Assembly: GCA_938024995.1 (NCBI GenBank)
Contig: CALJDU010000016.1
Location: 1 to 64,000 of the forward strand
DNA length: 64,000 nucleotides
Reading direction: 5' to 3'
Source: an uncultured bacterium
Lineage (GTDB): Bacteria; Myxococcota_A; Polyangia; Polyangiales; Houyiibacteriaceae
The stretch's first letter is position 1, and every line of letters begins with the position of its first letter. A program made the translations under genes and the position numbers. Shown in pieces: positions 63,161 to 64,000 of the stretch. The notes under the pieces were generated by a model, which worked only from the letters and a program-made list of their open reading frames with translations, did no database searches and had not been told where the DNA came from.

Positions 63161-64000
63161 TCGAACGCGAGCTCCACGTTGAGACCCATCGTCAGCTGAT
63201 GCCCACCCGCCACGAAGTCGCCGACCGCGTCGACCAGCGAGTCTTTGATGTGGGCGCGCTCCGGGAGGTAGGCGTAGGAGAGGTGCGCATCGATCTGGAG
63301 GCGTCCCGCGATCGTCGGGCGCAGGTTCCGAAGGCCCCAGCCGACGCCGACCGTGAAGCTGTGCCGGTCACTATCGATAAAGTTCATGACGCCGGTCTGG
63401 GTCGGGAACGGGCTGTTCTCGTACGCGTAGCCGAAGCGAAGCTCGACCTCGTGCGCGGGGCTCCGGTGCGCGAGCATCTCCACGCCGAGACGCGGAACGA
63501 AGACATCGTGCAGGTTCATGTCGAGCGGGCGTCGACCGACGATCCGGCTCGGGACGTCCAGGCCCAGGCTCGGCGGCGCGTCCACGATGAGCGTGATGTC
63601 CTCGGTGGGGATGAGGCTCGTGTGCGCGGACCAGTCGACCCACGCGAGGTCGAAGCCGATCCGGAGTCGGTCGTCCGGTAGATTGAACGACGTGGAGAGC
63701 ACCACGGTCTGCGGGCCGAACATGTTCACGCTGATCGTGTCCAAGAGGAACGTCAGCGGGATCGCGTCGCCGAGGCCAACGATGTCTGCACGCGCGCCGG
63801 CACTGAGCAAGTTCTTGAGCTCAAAGCTGCCACGGTAGGTCAGGCCGACCCAGAAGCGCTCGTGGATCCGTACCTGCACGCCGGCTTGGGGATACCGAAT
63901 GCTCGTCAGGTCGCCCTTGAACTGGTGCTCGATGCGCGAGCGTTCCTCCGGGCGGAGCAGGTCCACGGACCCGCGAAGGTCGAGCGTGAGATCCGAGGGC
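63157..64000 (-). CDS. FadL-like outer-membrane transport protein (5' end beyond window)
   Basis: At least 281 aa; the frame stays open to the window edge (reading PSDLTLDLRGSVDLLRPEE), so the start is outside. Barrel-like strands include YPQAGVQVRIHERFWVGLTY, RGSFELKNLLS, TVVLSTSFNLPDDRLRIGFD and ITLIVDAPPSLGLDV, with VEMLAHRSPAHEVELRFGYA and a terminal strand QLTMGLNVELAFE. This fits the OMPP1/FadL group, which moves hydrophobic molecules across the outer membrane. The propeller lipoprotein gene is coupled downstream. Confidence 0.8.
   Translation of the reverse strand, partial: PSDLTLDLRGSVDLLRPEERSRIEHQFKGDLTSIRYPQAGVQVRIHERFWVGLTYRGSFELKNLLSAGARADIVGLGDAIPLTFLLDTISVNMFGPQTVVLSTSFNLPDDRLRIGFDLAWVDWSAHTSLIPTEDITLIVDAPPSLGLDVPSRIVGRRPLDMNLHDVFVPRLGVEMLAHRSPAHEVELRFGYAYENSPFPTQTGVMNFIDSDRHSFTVGVGWGLRNLRPTIAGRLQIDAHLSYAYLPERAHIKDSLVDAVGDFVAGGHQLTMGLNVELAFE

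Overview
This is a high-GC chromosomal window, most likely from a myxobacterium (phylum Myxococcota, probably the Polyangiales/Sandaracinus side; this is inference). Evidence for that: a Ser/Thr protein kinase with a long Pro-rich tail followed by a TPR protein with a PEGA-like segment; a surface protein ending in a MYXO-CTERM-like signal (Cys, hydrophobic stretch, RRRR); lipoproteins with Asp/Ala-rich linkers and MopE-type CNG-DDDCDG repeats; two DUF1592/DUF1552 gene pairs; and an ECF sigma with a complex membrane partner. No tRNA, rRNA, CRISPR, IS element or prophage was seen. Coding density is very high. Many genes are coupled by ATGA, GTGA, TTGA or TGATG overlaps, and several of my start choices rest on this.

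Layout. 1-2.7 kb: kinase (cut by the window edge) and TPR/PEGA protein. 2.7-5.3 kb (minus): JmjC-type cupin, MmcQ/YjbR protein, glyoxalase II-like hydrolase, and a small PMVE-repeat protein. 5.4-8.6 kb (minus): the most unusual gene, a membrane pyrophosphatase fused to an Ala/Gly-rich linker, a BON-like region and an OmpA peptidoglycan-binding domain. 8.8-14.4 kb: DUF4291, a nucleotidyltransferase-like protein, a zinc-ribbon/TPR membrane protein and two envelope proteins. 14.6-21.6 kb: MYXO-CTERM DUF4185-like protein, a membrane protein, an N-terminally truncated ADP-ribosylglycohydrolase, a CxxCH lipoprotein, an alpha/beta hydrolase coupled to an M23 peptidase, and an anchored protein. 21.6-23.9 kb: ECF sigma factor and its multidomain membrane partner (STN-like domain plus bactofilin-like repeats).

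24.0-33.7 kb: TSP3-rich surface protein, a MopE/C-type-lectin lipoprotein, then a tightly coupled plus-strand operon (DUF1592, DUF1552, lipoprotein, Cys-His lipoprotein, outer-membrane protein, sirtuin). 33.7-36.6 kb: zinc-ribbon and membrane proteins, a Cys-less Trm112-like protein coupled to an MDR oxidoreductase, a small membrane protein and two strong intergenic hairpins. 36.6-41.0 kb (minus): a small lipoprotein and a second DUF1592 (with MopE and triple Cys-repeat tail)/DUF1552 pair. 41.2-45.7 kb: membrane protein, GIY-YIG nuclease, a small protein, a vWA lipoprotein and a DnaJ-zinc-finger-like protein. 45.7-50.4 kb: cupin, GST, TetR with a candidate operator, a DUF4336 protein behind tandem palindromes, and a glutathionyl-hydroquinone reductase. 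50.5-53.7 kb (minus): exported pirin, uracil-DNA-glycosylase-like protein and two proteins of unknown function. 53.7-59.7 kb (minus): a CzcCBA-type metal exporter with a His-rich adaptor. 59.8-62.1 kb: modABC molybdate importer. 62.1-64 kb (minus): a propeller-like lipoprotein and an FadL-like outer-membrane protein cut by the window edge.

The dominant theme is the cell envelope: lipoproteins, outer-membrane proteins, Tat-exported proteins and peptidoglycan contacts, with metal and molybdate transport and a few detoxification enzymes. All functional assignments come from reading motifs; no database search was run.
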